Origin: Anthoceros angustus
Lineage: Eukaryota; Streptophyta; Anthocerotopsida; Anthocerotales; Anthocerotaceae
Length of the DNA stretch: 64,000 nt
Direction of reading: 5' to 3'
Assembly (NCBI GenBank): GCA_010909165.1
Contig: VJWM01000173.1
Location: forward strand, 62,001 to 126,000
Position numbers and translations under genes: made by a program. Within the stretch, counting starts at the first letter, position 1. Each line of letters starts with the position of its first letter. Shown here one piece after another: positions 1-12,771 of the stretch. The notes beneath the pieces are model-generated. The model was not told the origin of the DNA and did no database searches. It was given only the letters and a program-made list of their open reading frames with translations.

Positions 1-3000
1 CCTATAAGCCCGGTGATCTCCAGATGGGCTTGTTCCTCATCCCACCACCTTTCCCAACTCACCTTACCGTCAGTAAATCCAACCTCTCGGAAGAATATCC
101 ACTGATTGAAATCCTCCCAATCCTCCACTGTCTTCAGCCAATCAAATCCCGAGGGGTTGAAAACAAAAGGGGCCATTAACCATGTAAGTGCCAAGAACCA
201 GCTGGAAAGTGTTATCAAGATATACACAACCGAGCTCCTGTTCACCCCAAAACACTCGTACACAACGAGAAGCAGAACAAGCTCCAGCCCCTTCACAAAA
301 TGACTCCGAGAGTAGAAACGATAATTTTCAGCGAACTTCTCGTGAGTGACCACAAAGCCTCGCCCAGTGGCACGATACTGCACATGAGAGGATGACAGCC
401 ATACATTAGTACCGCACAAACAGGGACTTCACCACATCAAAACGCCGCGAGGGCAGGCTTCTAGAAGCTCACTCTGGCCCCTCCATGCAGTATAGTGCGT
501 CCAAAATAGTGAGCCCTCGTCCCCAAAGAGAACGTGAAAAATACGGATGACAACTGCAGCTGCATCAGAATAAACTGCCATACAGCCTGCCCAAATCCCT
601 TTTCCAAGGTGTTCTCCACAACCATAGGAAGAGCTGAGAATATGCCCAGTTGGACCAGAAACTGTTGATTCAAGGACGCTGTGAGGGCCTTGTTATCAAG
701 ATGCGCAATGGACGATTCTACTCCACTTAGAGCCAAATACACTCGACCCCAAAGAAAGGCATAAACGCAGAGAACTACAGTCATGTTGCTCACAAAGAAC
801 CCCACTGTCGTGTAATAGAATGATAGCATCCGGAAGAAATCTAAATGGTGCCCAAGCCGGTAGACATCCCTGCTCAAAACCTGTTCCCCATTTCCACTTG
901 CTACTTTACCCTCAAACATAGAGATTTGGTTCAATCCAACATCCCGGCCTTTCCCAACCTGCAAGTGCAGAACCAACGAAAATCTCCATCGTCAAGATGC
1001 CTCATCCAATTAGCTCAAGGAACCACCCAACCACTCAACCAACCAACTAATGAGGCCACAGCCAACTGTCTGCTGCCTTGGCACACTACGAGACTTACCT
1101 GAATGTACTCCTGGTGAGTGACATTTCCACCACGCTCAGTGCAGTTAAACCCTGCAAATATATCCTCGCTGATATTGATCACTTTGGAAGCCTTGCTGAT
1201 GCCACCCCGAGTCAAAAACCAGAGTCTGTCAAACACGTCCGGGTGGCCATAGTGCATACGCACTTTCAAAGGTGTTGCAAGTACACGCTGTCCCAGTGTC
1301 ACAAAGCTGGTCTCCTGAGCAGACATGAACTTGGCCAAGGACGACACTGCACCAGTGAAAACATGTTCCCTCACTCCTAGAATTGTCGGCACTTTTCTTC
1401 CATGGACAACGTGAAATTCTTCCAAAAGGTTGCGCATCTTCAAAGCCTCTTCGAAGTAGTTTTCCTGGAAACATGACCAAGGAAAATGATGTGAGTACTC
1501 CGGAGCAGTAAACATATGCAAACCAGTGAAGGACAGGTGTTGGGTTTGCACCTGGTTCATGTCAATCGTCTGTATTGCATCACCTCTTGTGAAGATTAAG
1601 GCATGATTCTGATTTTCTGGCTTTCCTTCTCCAAGAATCAAAGGACCAGGCAGTTCTACCCGGTAAACCTCCACCTCAGTCTGTGTGGCAGGGTCGTGTT
1701 TCACCAGAACCGAAGAGTACGATGCATTTCTGTAATCAACGTAAGCAACTCTCAGGCCTTCATAGGTCTTCAACAAGTACTGTATTTCTGCTGCTTTCTG
1801 TTCCTTCTTGGCCTTTTGCTCCCCGTACACTTGGCAGGCTGCAACATACGTGAACTTCATCGATGCCATTGCATGATATTTTTCCGCGGAGCTAGCAAGT
1901 CCTGTGTGACGCTCACTAAGTTCTCTCATGGACCTGCTGTCCGCAGCAGCACCTGACTGTTGCAGACCTCCTCCTTCCCGAGCATCCTTAAGTTGCAACT
2001 CTGATGCACTATCAATAAAAGCCAGCAGTTCCAGTGCCCTGTGATCCCATCCAACCAACATCAGAGCATGTGATCCTACTAGCTTGACAGAGGACACCCA
2101 AAGGCTGGCAATCTTTAAATACAGCAGCACGCCAATCAAGGAAATGTTTGTGGCACGTACTTGCTATAATACATCATACCACGCACAGTCCGAGCCAAGG
2201 TCTGTCCTCGGTAAGATGCCCACAGTCTGCGCTCAAACAGGCCCTCTTCAGTTGACTCAATCTCTCGCTCTGAAAGAAAACCATGCCTGGTTTTCATTCT
2301 CTCCACAAAATTTTTCCAGTCATCTGAAGTTTGCAACCAAGTCAGTTGAGGCCACCTTTGTCAATCAGGAACACAGGCTGCATTACCACCGAGGGGTCAT
2401 GCACAAACCTGGAAAAATCTTCTTCAAGTAGAACATTGTAGTCACTCCGTCTTCAGTCTTCTGCTCTAGCTCATCATGCCCGAACAAGACAGCCTCCTTG
2501 TAATAAGGAGTCAAGACACTGAAACCTAGCATCCGATCAACCTGCACATGCCACCGGATCAGTCGCTCATGAGGGAAAGGATTCAATCAAACAAACAGAT
2601 GAGCGCCAAGATTACATTCCAAACAACAACACCTGAGGAGCACGAGGCATATGCATGAATACTGAGTTCGCAAAGAAGGTGATCCTCCTTTTGGCCTCCA
2701 GATTCTGTGGCACATCGGCAAGTGTCTCTTTCGTGGTCAGAGTTGTATGTAGTCGCTTCAGTTGCTTGAAAAAGGTGGTGTCTTCACGATCTGGAAATTG
2801 GAGAGAAGCTTCTGCTGCAAATAGCAGCTCGCCAGCTCTCAAAGGGTAGACATTGCCATTGCCTACGCTGTTAGAAGAGTAGGCACCCCGGTCTTGAGGA
2901 AAATCTCGAATTAGAGTGTCGAACAAATTCTGCACAGCTGTGACTACCTGTGAATCACATCAGGCCGCATCACAAAGTCAGAAGGGACTGGCCTGCAGCT

Positions 3001-6000
3001 TTACAACTCTGCCGGTACAGACTAACAAGCACAGCAGACCTGGGATTTGGACATTTTCTCCTCCCTCCATTTGAGGAGGGCGTTCGCCAGCTCCACAACC
3101 TGCTGGTGAATTGTACGCAAAGGTTTTAATTCAAACTTCTGGAAGAAGTGTCCATTCTTAATTGATACATCAATGTCCTCCAAAATGGTCCTCGTTAGGG
3201 TAAGCTCTGGAGTCTCCTCAGCCACTATCCGGAGAAGGATGTGGCGGACAGATTGATAGCTCTCAGATATTGCAGCCTTCTGGTATTTATTCTGTGAGAT
3301 CTTCCTCCATATGCCCTTTCCATCTTTACCTTTCTTTATGTGTTTCTCAAGTAGCCCAAGAATGACCAATACCTGCAGAGCAGGCACCCTTCAGTACTGC
3401 GGGCAGACAAACGTCACATAGATACTTGGCAAAATAGGTCGCTCGAGTGACCAACCGAGTTACTTATCAAGATAGCTGGCCACTGTACAACACTGATATT
3501 CCATACTGATGGAGGCATCTCCAGAAGCTCCAATTCCCTATCACCAACCAACACATAACATCAAAAAAAGTAATAAAGGCAGGCTGCATCTCTTTCAAAT
3601 GAGCATCTCTTTTGATCTCTATTTCCCATAATAAGTGTATTGATTTGCAATTGGCGACATAGATCACAAGATTTTCCAGAAAAGCTGTAAGAAACGAACA
3701 CTGTTGGAAAAGAGATAAAGTTGTGTATCCCACCTGTCACTGATGATATCCTCCTCCCTGAAGGTTGAGATTATCTTATTCCAAATTATAGAGAACCTTG
3801 ATAGAAGAACGTTTCCTGGTTCCTGTTGCCAGACCCCGATTCCTAGTTAAGCTTTTCTGCCATGCCATCCAACCTTAAAGAAACCTTAAATACCCTTTCT
3901 AACATGAATGGCAAGAATGGAAATGCACCAGTTCAAGGTCACCATCCTGGAGCCTCCACCACCTGAACCCGTATCGAAGTCCGACGCGTGTGAGTCTGTC
4001 CGTAAAATGTTTCCAGCTGCGCGTGAAGGGCTTCTCCCTAAAGGTTCCACCTTGCAAACTGTGAGGGACAGAATCCCCAATCACGCAAGAGGCGAACAAA
4101 TCAGAGAACAGTGAGTTCATACCGTGGACTGTTTACATTGTTCTCAGCCACAAGTGCAAATTGTGAAATTTGTGCAAAGAACTTAAATCGTTCTCCCAGT
4201 TGTCCCACGCTCCTAATCTGCCACCAGCACAAAATCTTAAGGAGAATGAGCACATGAGTTGTTGCAAAAAAAGGCATACCACCAAATGTGCATCAGGCTC
4301 TCCTTTAAACCATCAGGTTCAAGGAGAAAGTCTTCAGCCACTTAGCCTACAGGCTGAAAGCACAGACCTCTCCAATATGGCGGAAGAGTCCAACAAGGGC
4401 TCCCACAAACGAGGAGAAAACACTGTACCATAGCTGCATGTCCATGAAATATATCTGCACAGTACTCAAGATACATGAAGGCATAAGGACAAAGACATTT
4501 ACTGGAACTAGACATCTCAGGAGGTCCTCCTGATAGAGTAAGATGAACTGAACTTACGAGCAGCACCGGTGCCCACATGACCAATATGGCGATGTGATTT
4601 CCTACCAGAAAAATACATACCAATGTAAGCCATGTGCCCAGGGGCAACAAATGATACGAGTTTACTGGCAAAGTACACCCTACACACCTCGACTAAAAAT
4701 CGAATTCCATCGGTAAGCAATTAAACCGGGAGGCAGCTTAAGAGTCTCCTTAGTTGGCCTGATCAATGGTTCGATCTGAAATCACAAGTGTTTCAATCAT
4801 CAAAGTGCTGTAGAATTTTCAAGGTATTTGCACTCTGTTCTACAAGTGCCATCATGAAACAGAAGAAAAGGGGACAAGCTTCCCAAAGTGCCTGCACACC
4901 TGTAAGTAATAGCTGAAAGCGAATTTTGCTGCTGTCACAACGACCCAGAAAATGGCATACCTGCAGAACAAGAACAAGTTTGAGAATCAGAGAAGTGCCG
5001 CGGCTAGCAGCAACTTGACATTGTTGCCAGTCAAGTGCAAATTGCTTTGCTGAGCAGATCAAGCTACCGGAGACCGTCAACAACACTCTCACGCAATCCA
5101 CGGGCTACGTAGACGCGGCTCTGCAAACAAACACACATGTTAGAAGGAGGTGGCAGCTCAGCACATTCTCGGGACAAGTTTTCAGCAAGTAAGAGGAAAA
5201 CCATTGACACTCGGAAATCAACAAACCTGGAACCACCAAGTTAAAATATTGAACAGCCTCCAATTTGACTTCTCCACAAATTTCCGCAGCCATGGGGTGA
5301 TGAACAGGAGCAAAGCCAGGGCCTCAGGGGCAAGGAATGCAGCGACAGCATAGATAAAGTTTCTGAATCGCCTGTTTGATTCTGAACTCCAATTATACAT
5401 CGACTCCTTCTTGCGCTTAGACCACATTGAACTGGCCACCAAACACCCACCAGATCCTCAGATCATAACCACCATCAAAAGGTCCTTTGCAGTCCAGCAG
5501 TACATACGACTGTGCAGAAAGCCCATACCTCCAAAGAACAGCAAAAGCCACTGTCCAGCCTACAGCAACTACGATTTTGAGGATCATTCGGAGCCCAAGA
5601 AGCAAGTTTTGAGATGACACCAACTTGTACTGCGTCACAGCGCTTAGTACAGCTGGAAATAGGAGAAAATATAGCTGTTATTATGGTGCACCTCTCAGCT
5701 ATTCACCCATTCACTTTAAAAGAGGTGCACAAAGGTTTGCAGCCAGCCCAGATACGTAGGAAAACATACCTTGGAGGACTCTTAATCCCGCCCATGTTGC
5801 GAAAATGGAAAGAATACGTGCAACCTGATCTTGGTGTTGCAGCTCCACCCAAAATTTTCTGGGTTCTCCTGCATTCCAAGCCAATATGATTGCTGCCTGC
5901 ATTAAACACCCCACATCCGCTTGTGAGCTGCAGCACCTGCTTGGCCACAATTTAGTGAACAGCGGATTTCCGTTTGACAGAAGCTGTTTTGAAAGCACAA

Positions 6001-7837
6001 CTTAAAACATTGCTGCAGGCCTCCACTCTAACAGAAAACTTGAAGAAGCAATGCCAGCATTGGAGTTCCTCCCTATCAGTCAGTCCCTCAGCCCACATAT
6101 AAGCAATGACAACAGCTTCAGACATTTACAACCTGGAGAAAAAGAATCAATCCGATCCAAAGCCGATCAAAGCTACGGTAGATGTTCCAGAACGTCCGCT
6201 GCTCCACAAACCCCGTCTTTCCAACCTTGTGCCTTGATGCTGCCTGTGCAATGTCAGAACATAATTCAGGTGGACTCTCACGCCCAAATCCACAGCACCT
6301 TCTGGGAAGAGCATAGGTTACATAAGCCTGGAGAGCACATACACTGCCGGGTCTCACGAAATAGTTGCTGCTTCTACTAAGTGGCCATCCAACAGTATCG
6401 AAGCATTTTTTATCCCTGCAATGATTACGTCTCAGTGTTTCAAAACTAAACCCGGCATTGATGATCATTTCAGCTTGCGAGGGGGGACAACAAACGGATC
6501 TCAGCTGACTAGATTGAGGAACATTCTGATCTAGGCAAGGAAACACAGCACACACCAAAAGTACTCATTCATATCATCATAATTTCTCCACCCTGAGTGA
6601 GGGGTTTTGCCTCCATCACAGGCCTTGGATTCCTGTGGATAAGACACATAAATGGCATCAGAAGAAAATAGCCCTGATTTGCCTCGAGAAAGTGACTTCC
6701 AAACATGAACGACCCTGAGTGGTGGCCAGTTGCCATTCCGGAACCGTAGACTCATCAGTGACGATGCCTTACCGCATGGGCAATCTCATAGAGCGGTGTC
6801 ACAACTGCACTGAGAAAGCCACCATTGCAGGAAGCAGGTCTGGCAACTCCACCTAAATTTGCATCAATGCGTTCATCAAGGATATTATGCAACTCCCCAA
6901 GCATCTGCAACAAGACAGCAAATAAAGTGAGGCAGCCTGAAAGACGCATGGATCCTTAAGTGACAAGCGGTGCCCAGGCTTACATGGTGGAAGATAAAAC
7001 ATAGGCACTCCGGCATGAACCGCAAGTTAGCAGCTTCGCCCCAAATAAGGAGGAACAAAGCAGTGTACAACAACTGCATTCGGCCACCTGATGCGGCAAT
7101 CCTGAGCACACAGTGAAGCTGACTTAGAAGCATAAACCACGTCTGCAGCTGCAAAAACACCTCGGTCTGTGCTGAAAGACCTGCAAAAAGAAATAGAGCT
7201 CACCTCAAATTGTTCTGAATACGCAGAAACCTACACCACTGGACATAATTCTTTGTCACCTTTTGACAGAGTTCTGAGACAACGTCATCTGCCAGCTGCA
7301 GGACACAAGGCCACTCAATTACGACTGCAAAACGGCACATTCAAAGACTGAGATTGACGGAGCTCTGTACCTTGTCCATCTCTTGCGGCTGTACCCGCAT
7401 TTGGTGATTTGCAAGTAAGAGACCTAAATGCTCACGTTGATTTTGGATATTACCAGCCTGCATCAAGAAGCCCGAATTTTCAAGAAACAATCATCGAACA
7501 CACTTTCGCCGTTTGCACTAAGCTTCAGTGCGTAGAAATCCCGAACCTGAAAACCGAAGAAGCCGCCGAGCCAATCCAATATATCCATGCCATCTTTCCA
7601 CTCCAGGTTGGGAGGCCTGGGGAGTTTCCCGACCGTTTGCAGTGCTGCAATGGCAGCTCGAACCTGCAAATGCAGCAACTCAATTCAGCAGAGGATCTTC
7701 ACTTGAATCTAGCACCTCGAACAATCAGAACCTGCCACACTGATACTTGATCCAGCAATCAGGGCCAGAACCTCGGGAAATTGCAGCGCGTGGTGATCGG
7801 CTAGAGTGTCGTGGATAGGCAGAATATTATACGCCAT
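1..7837 (-). CDS. Callose synthase (1,3-beta-glucan synthase, GSL1/GSL5-like), 3' end outside window
   Basis: Makes callose at the plasma membrane (glycosyltransferase 48 family). The gene is split into about 30 exons. Clear ones, all with GT-AG borders, are about 1-377 (partial), 473-958, 1099-1464, 1552-2038, 2161-2323, 2409-2541, 2633-2929, 3040-3372, 3456-3537, 3734-3796 and 3963-4066; smaller N-terminal exons follow up to 7837. The phases of the exons between 473 and 3372 add up. Landmarks read in order: N-terminal LDWLGGFFGFQ (Vta1/FKS1 region, near 7570), LLIWGEAANLRFMPEC (near 7040), WRNYDDMNEYFW (near 6575), FVEQRTFWNIYRSFDRLW (near 6170), membrane exons 4.3-5.9 kb, RGQTLARTVRGMMYY (near 2180), GEGKPENQNHA and IDMNQ (near 1560-1620), NISEDIFAGFN and GKGRDVGLNQI (near 950-1130). 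The start MAYNILPIHD at 7837 is a choice; an upstream exon is possible. The final C-terminal membrane segments lie left of base 1. Subfamily is from remembered similarity to Arabidopsis GSL1/GSL5, not a search. Confidence 0.93.
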
Positions 7838-8224
7838 GCTTGCCACCTTGACCGATCTCAGCAAAAATGGCTGACTTGTCGCTGGAGCTCAGCTCGCCTG
7901 CGTCCCGCCTGAGGTCCTGCGGCCGAACAACCTATGGCGCCTTGAATCCGGACAACAGCGCATGAATATCAGCTGCCTGACGCTGCCTCGGCATCGCGAA
8001 AATGGCAGCTAGGCGGTGTCATACCATCTGTTTGCCGGCAAAGACTGTGTCTGCCGGGAGCGCGTAGCTGGGAAAGCCATACACACGGCGTAAAAGGGGA
8101 AATCCCGCCAATTTGTGCTGCCGCTGCTACGCACTTTCGTCCATCATCCCCGCTCTGCCTTGCACACCCGAACCACACAGCACAGCGCGTAGCTTTTCGT
8201 TTTCACCGCGTTGATCGGGTTTCG
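7838..8224. other. Upstream region of callose synthase
   Basis: No coding sequence is supported here. It lies 5' of the callose synthase start and probably holds its 5' UTR and promoter. I see no clear TATA box. The sequence is moderately GC-rich up to about 8220 and then passes into an AT-rich repeat. Confidence 0.4.
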
Positions 8225-8440
8225 ACCCTCTACACCAAGTATGTTAAGTGTGTAAATAGAATACGTACAAAGTACGCAAATAGAATACTTATGAACGGTC
8301 TCAGTACAGTATGTAAAAAGCATGTTAAGTGTGCAAATAGAATATGTACAAAATACGTAAATAGAATACTCATGAATGGTATAAATATAATACGTAAGTA
8401 GAATGCATATGAAACGTCTAAATAGAATGCATAGGAAGCG
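8225..8440. repeat. AT-rich minisatellite with TAGAATA core
   Basis: Degenerate tandem units of roughly 20-30 bases, each carrying AAATAGAATAYGTA or a variant (for example near 8251, 8280, 8337, 8360, 8400, 8425). The open frames that cross it on the minus strand (rich in Tyr, Ile, Phe) follow from the repeat and are not a gene. The last unit contains TAGAATGCATAGGAAG, which also occurs at the start of the array at 13494. Confidence 0.7.
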
Positions 8441-8566
8441 TGTAATACCAATCTGGTCATGTGGTCCACGTTTTTTTAGAGTTATGGATAGAAAGAAATA
8501 GTCCCGCTGCATATGGCGGAACTATTTTGGTATGTCACGCATGACCACATCGGTTGGGGTTGCAGC

Positions 8567-9253
8567 CAGGGTGTCATTTTGACTGAGTACTATCTCAGTC
8601 CCCGGGACCGCCTAGCCTAGCTACGTTCGGTCCCGGACCGAGCAAGGATAGTGCCTTTTTGCGACCCTTGGTCATTAAATATAATAAATATTAAATAAAT
8701 AATTTATAAATAATAATATAAAAATACAAATATCTAGTATATTCTATCGTCAGGGCTGGTCTTTCCAAGCTTTAAAAATACCATTCCAATCTATCTCCTT
8801 AACAGGCGGACCATTGATGGATATACTCATCAATGCATCAAGGGTCAAAATATTAAGATTAGTTCTCATGTTATTCATCACAAAGTTTTGTTTAGAAAAT
8901 CCCCGCTCACATATAGCGTTACTACAAGGTATGACCAAACATAATTCTCATAGACGTAACGTAGAGGGTGTCAGTACTACCCACTCCCGGGTTGTTGAGT
9001 AGATTTTGTAAGTGTCTTTATGACCATGCCAATTATAAGATGGGTCCATGTGTCCGTAATAAATATAAATCCTTGGATATAAAATTAAGTAATTTACTAA
9101 TTTTAAACCGGACCTTTCATCAACCCTCGGTCCTCGAAAAAAATAGGGGACCGAGGGTGGGGACTAGACTCCAGAAGAACTTCCGGTCCCATGTTTTTTT
9201 TAACACATGCCGGGACCGGGACCGAGCTTGGGACGGGGTCAAATGATACCCTG
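8567..9253. mobile_element. Short hAT-superfamily element with 8-bp target duplication
   Basis: Left end CAGGGTGTCATTTTGAC (8567-8583) is the near-perfect inverse of the right end, GTCAAATGATACCCTG (9238-9253). The element is flanked on both sides by the identical 8-mer GTTGCAGC (8559-8566 and 9254-9261), the target-site length known for hAT elements. CAGGG ends are also typical. Subterminal regions hold several GGTCCCGG/CCGGGACC motifs in both orientations (8598-8640 and 9140-9235), as expected for transposase binding sites. It is 687 bp long and carries only a transposase remnant, so it is a deletion derivative. Confidence 0.9.
8750..8938 (-). pseudogene. hAT transposase C-terminal dimerisation fragment
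   Basis: A 62-residue open frame inside the hAT element. It contains IPCSNAICERGFSKQN, then NMRTNLNILTLDALMSISI and NGPPV. This matches the hAT C-terminal dimerisation domain (Dimer_Tnp_hAT), whose hallmark is the (S/C)ERGFS motif followed by the LM.ISINGPP stretch seen in ZNF862-like hAT proteins. The catalytic part of the transposase is missing; the upstream sequence to 9120 has no long frame. The family assignment is by motif recognition. Confidence 0.8.
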
Positions 9254-9261
9254 GTTGCAGC

Positions 9262-9531
9262 CCCCGGTGTGCCGATGTCGTCAACCTACCCCATGATGCA
9301 CGAAAAGATTTCACGATACACAGAAACTTTTCTTCTCTCTGGTTTAGGGTTGCGTTTAGGTCTTTTGTGTTGCCAAGCCATTGCGGCATGCAATATGCCA
9401 TCTCTGATAACGCGGCATCCACAATTTGTTAGGGTTGTCAGCGGTTGCGTTAGCGCTGCGCTTACTGTTTGCAATTGCGTTTACGCCGCAATCATCGTCT
9501 GTATTTGCGGCGCGGCTGAATGCGTTTGCCC
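9262..9531. other. Spacer between two DNA elements
   Basis: No gene seen. The stretch holds loosely repeated TTGCGTTTACGCCGC-like words (9430-9530), possibly decayed simple repeat. Confidence 0.4.
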
Positions 9532-10225
9532 TTACAACACCATAATTCTGTAAGGAGGTTAATATACACTATGGGGGTTTTTTGTCTTTTATACGCCTAA
9601 GGGGGTTTCCAATGGGTCTTGAATGAGGGTTTTCTGGCACTTGGTCCGAAAAAGGCCTTAGAAAAAGGGTGGATACTTGCGCTGAACATAACATTCATGT
9701 CCATATCATGCCGGCAAAGGGTATGGAACCATAGATTGTCCTTCAGTTTAGGCCTAGTTAACGCCCATGTATGAGGACCATTAGTGCCGGTAAAGTTGTA
9801 AAATTATGAGCATTCTACGACAAATCTATGACTAATCATGGTAAGAATAGCCTCCACCTTCGGGTTTCACGCAAGACTTTGAGAACAATCATGACCATTG
9901 GATTTTGAGGGTCCTCAACTCAAGAGACCCTCATTCTTGACAATTTGAGTCACAAGATGTCGGCCGACGTCTTGGGACCTAACTTGTAGACCGACTCCTT
10001 ATTCGCGGCAACATCGCTCTTTACGTAGCCTCTCAAAGTAATGCTATGCTCCACGTTTTGGCGGGTACTTGAACATGCCCATATATTCTTCGAGAACAAA
10101 GCTGCACATAGTATAGTACGAATGAATGAATGAATGAAAATAGGTTCATAGATTTTTTAGAAAATGGGTGCAACCGTGGCATGAGAGAAGAGTTTCAAAA
10201 TACGCATCCATAAAGAAGACGCTGG

Positions 10226-10452
10226 CTGACCGGCGCCCTTCCCTTGCACGCCCTGCCCATGGGCGCTGGCCGACCGGCGCCCTTCCCATGCACGCCCTGC
10301 CCATGGGCGCCGGCCGACCGGCGCCCTTCCCCAACACGTCATGCCCATGGCGGCCGGCCGGCGCCCATGGGCGCCGCCGGCCGGCGCCCTCCCCATGCAC
10401 GGCCTCCCCAAAGGCGCCGGCCGGTCGGCGCCTTCCCCATGCATATCCTCCT
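10226..10452. repeat. GC-rich palindromic minisatellite, copy 1
   Basis: About five or six units of roughly 43 bases built around CCGGCGCCCTTCCCATGCAC and GCCCATGGGCGCCGGCCG. The units contain self-complementary words GGCGCC, GCCGGC, CGGCCG and CCATGG, so hairpins are possible. All frames on both strands are open across it, which explains the Ala/Arg/Gly/Pro-rich spurious ORFs. A related 22-base near-palindrome sits at 12557-12578. Confidence 0.8.
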
Positions 10453-11290
10453 TTGGCTCTCACAGATAAAATAAATAAAGTAGCAGTTCGATGGATTTCA
10501 TAGCTTGGCATAGTTGTTTGAGTGGTTGGGAAATTATTTCGAAGTAAGGAGGTCGTGGATTCAACCCGCTTAGTGTTTATATATAGTAAACCAACTTTGT
10601 TGATTTTAAGAGCGATGGCATGCCCGCGCCCATGCGCCCATCTGCTATCAATTCGGATTATATTGTTTGATAGAAAAGCTAAGGGCATTGACTCACATGT
10701 CTTTATTTTGGCCATAGTTAAGAATTTGTAGTTTTAAACCCAAAATCATGGGAAATATCATCAATCGTTGATCGTGAGTTTGAAATTATATATAACGATA
10801 TATTAATGGTGCAAATTATGAAGGAATCAAAATGGTGAAGAGAGCTATGGCTCACTCAAGTTTCTTCCGTTTATCAAGCTCATTGGAGGCAGATATATTG
10901 TGGAGGTCATAGCTCCTAGGCATGTGTTTCGCCTTGGACACCATCTTTGCGATCGACCAAGGTTGTACATTGTGATTTGACATGTGAAAGATATCATATT
11001 TTTGCTCATTCAATTTGAAACATACATTCAAACGGTTGAGGGAATGGGTTACTTGTTTGATGAAGGCAGTGATTCAAACCCGTGAAAGCCAAAACCCGAG
11101 CGAAACGTCCTCGTAAACCAAAACGGCAAAGGAATGATGCATAGATTACGACCACACACGGACGCTTACGTGCTTGACAAGGTGGTTGGGGAGAATGAAG
11201 ACACCAAGTCCATGGGCAAGAACGATTTTTAGAAAATGGGTGTGCGTGGCATGAGAGAAGAGTTTCAAAATACGCATCCATAAAGAAGAC

Positions 11291-11480
11291 GTGGCCGCCC
11301 TTCCTTGCACGCCGCCCATGGGCGGCCGGCCGCGCCTTCCCATGCACGCCACCTTGCATGGGGCCGGCCGGCGCCTTCTTCATGCCCATGGCGGCCGGCG
11401 CCCTCCCATGGGCGCCGGCCGGCGCCCTCCCATGCACGGCCTCCCCAAAGGCGCCGGCCGGTCGCGCCTTCCCATGCATA
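11291..11480. repeat. GC-rich palindromic minisatellite, copy 2
   Basis: Second copy of the array at 10226-10452, inside the second copy of the tandem duplication. It keeps the units CCGGCCGGCGCC and CCCATGGGCGCC but is shorter, having lost several bases per unit. Confidence 0.75.
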
Positions 11481-12771
11481 TCCTCCTTTGGCTCTCAGAT
11501 AAAATAAATAAAGTAGCAGTTCGATGGATTTCATTGGCATAGTTGTTTGAGTGGTTGGGAAATTATTTCGAAGTAAGGAGGTCGTGGATTCAACCCGCTT
11601 AGTGTTTATATATAGTAAACCAACTTTGTTGATTTTAAGAGCGATGGCATGCCCGCGCCCATGCGCCCATCTGCTATCAATTCGGATTATATTGTTTGAT
11701 AGAAAAGCTAAGTGAACATTGACTCACATGTCTTTATTTTGGCCAGCATAGTTAAGAATTTGTAGTTTTAAACCCAAAATTATGGGAAATATCTGTCAAT
11801 CGTTGATCGTGAGTTTGAAATTATATATAACGATATATTAATGGTCGCAAATTATGAAGGAATCAAAATGGTGAAGAGAGCTATGGCTCACTCAAGTTTC
11901 TTCCGTTTTATCAAGCTCAATGGAGGCCGCGACCAGTATATTGTGGAGGTCATAGCTCCTAGGCATGTGTTTCAGTCTTGGACACCATCTTTACGATTGA
12001 CCAAGGTTGTACATTGTGATTTGACATGTGAAAGATATCATATTTTTGCTCATTCAATTTGAAACATACATTCAAACGGTTGAGGGAATGAGTTACTTGT
12101 TTGATGAAGGCAGTGATTCAAACCCGTGAAAGCCAAAACCGGGTAGCGTCTTAAACCAAAGCAAAGGAATGATGCATAGATTACGACCACAGCTGCCGGA
12201 CGCTTACGCAAGTGCTTGACAAGGCAGAAGTTGGGGAGAATGAAGACACCAAGTTCATGGGCAAGAACGACGGTTTTAGATGACCCGGAAGTGGAGCACA
12301 TGTGGAACTTAGAAGTGGTCATACATTCAGTGTTGGCTCAAGGCCCGGATGAGTTACAGATTGGTCCTCATGAGGGACCATTCGCGGCGCAGCCGCTTGC
12401 ATATGCTTGTTTTAAAGTTTACCATTTTTGTCCCGGTCGATGTGGACGCCGCCATGTTGGCGTTCACACACAACCTTCGGTTTTGTTTCTTTCCAAAGTA
12501 GAACCATGTAGTTTTGATCTGAATTTATTGAATGGTGTCCACGAACACATCACGGAGGGCGCTGGCCGGCCGGCGCCCTAGACAGGCTCTCTATCATGTC
12601 AATGGAAAGAATGCAGACTTTCTGTTTGTAGACGGAACAACAAGGGTAATGTCATTTTGAACAATGGGCTAAAACCCTCTTTTAAGGACTGTGTCGATTT
12701 CGTCAAGGGGGTTCACAACTAAAAGAAAGGGGTTCGTGTATTAACCTCCTTACAGAATTATGGTGTTTTAC

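Larger units (their letters stand above)
10146..12290. repeat. Tandem duplication, two copies of about 1.07 kb
   Basis: Copy 1 (about 10146-11225) and copy 2 (about 11226-12290) share the same order: TTTTTAGAAAATGGGTG, a GC-rich palindromic minisatellite, TAGCAGTTCGATGGATTTCA, a long AT-rich part with TATATATAACGATATATTA, and GGTTGAGGGAATG. Copy 1 ends with the sequence at 11005-11225 that reappears at 12050-12265. The copies differ mainly by short indels. No coding function is supported. Confidence 0.85.
9536..12767. mobile_element. Unclassified DNA element with perfect 29-bp inverted ends
   Basis: The first 29 bases (9536-9564, starting AACACCATAATTCTGTAAGG) are exactly reverse-complementary to the last 29 (12739-12767). 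The four bases TTAC lie directly outside both ends (9532-9535 and 12768-12771), a possible 4-bp target duplication. Beyond the 29 bases the two ends diverge. The interior has no recognisable transposase; it is mostly a 1.07-kb tandem duplication with GC-palindrome minisatellites. A non-autonomous cut-and-paste element is the simplest reading; the superfamily is open because 4-bp duplications are not typical of the common plant families. Confidence 0.7.

Noticed and set aside
10146-11542. Ala/Arg/Gly/Pro-rich ORFs on both strands
   Set aside because: They arise from the GC-palindrome minisatellite, which is open in all frames.
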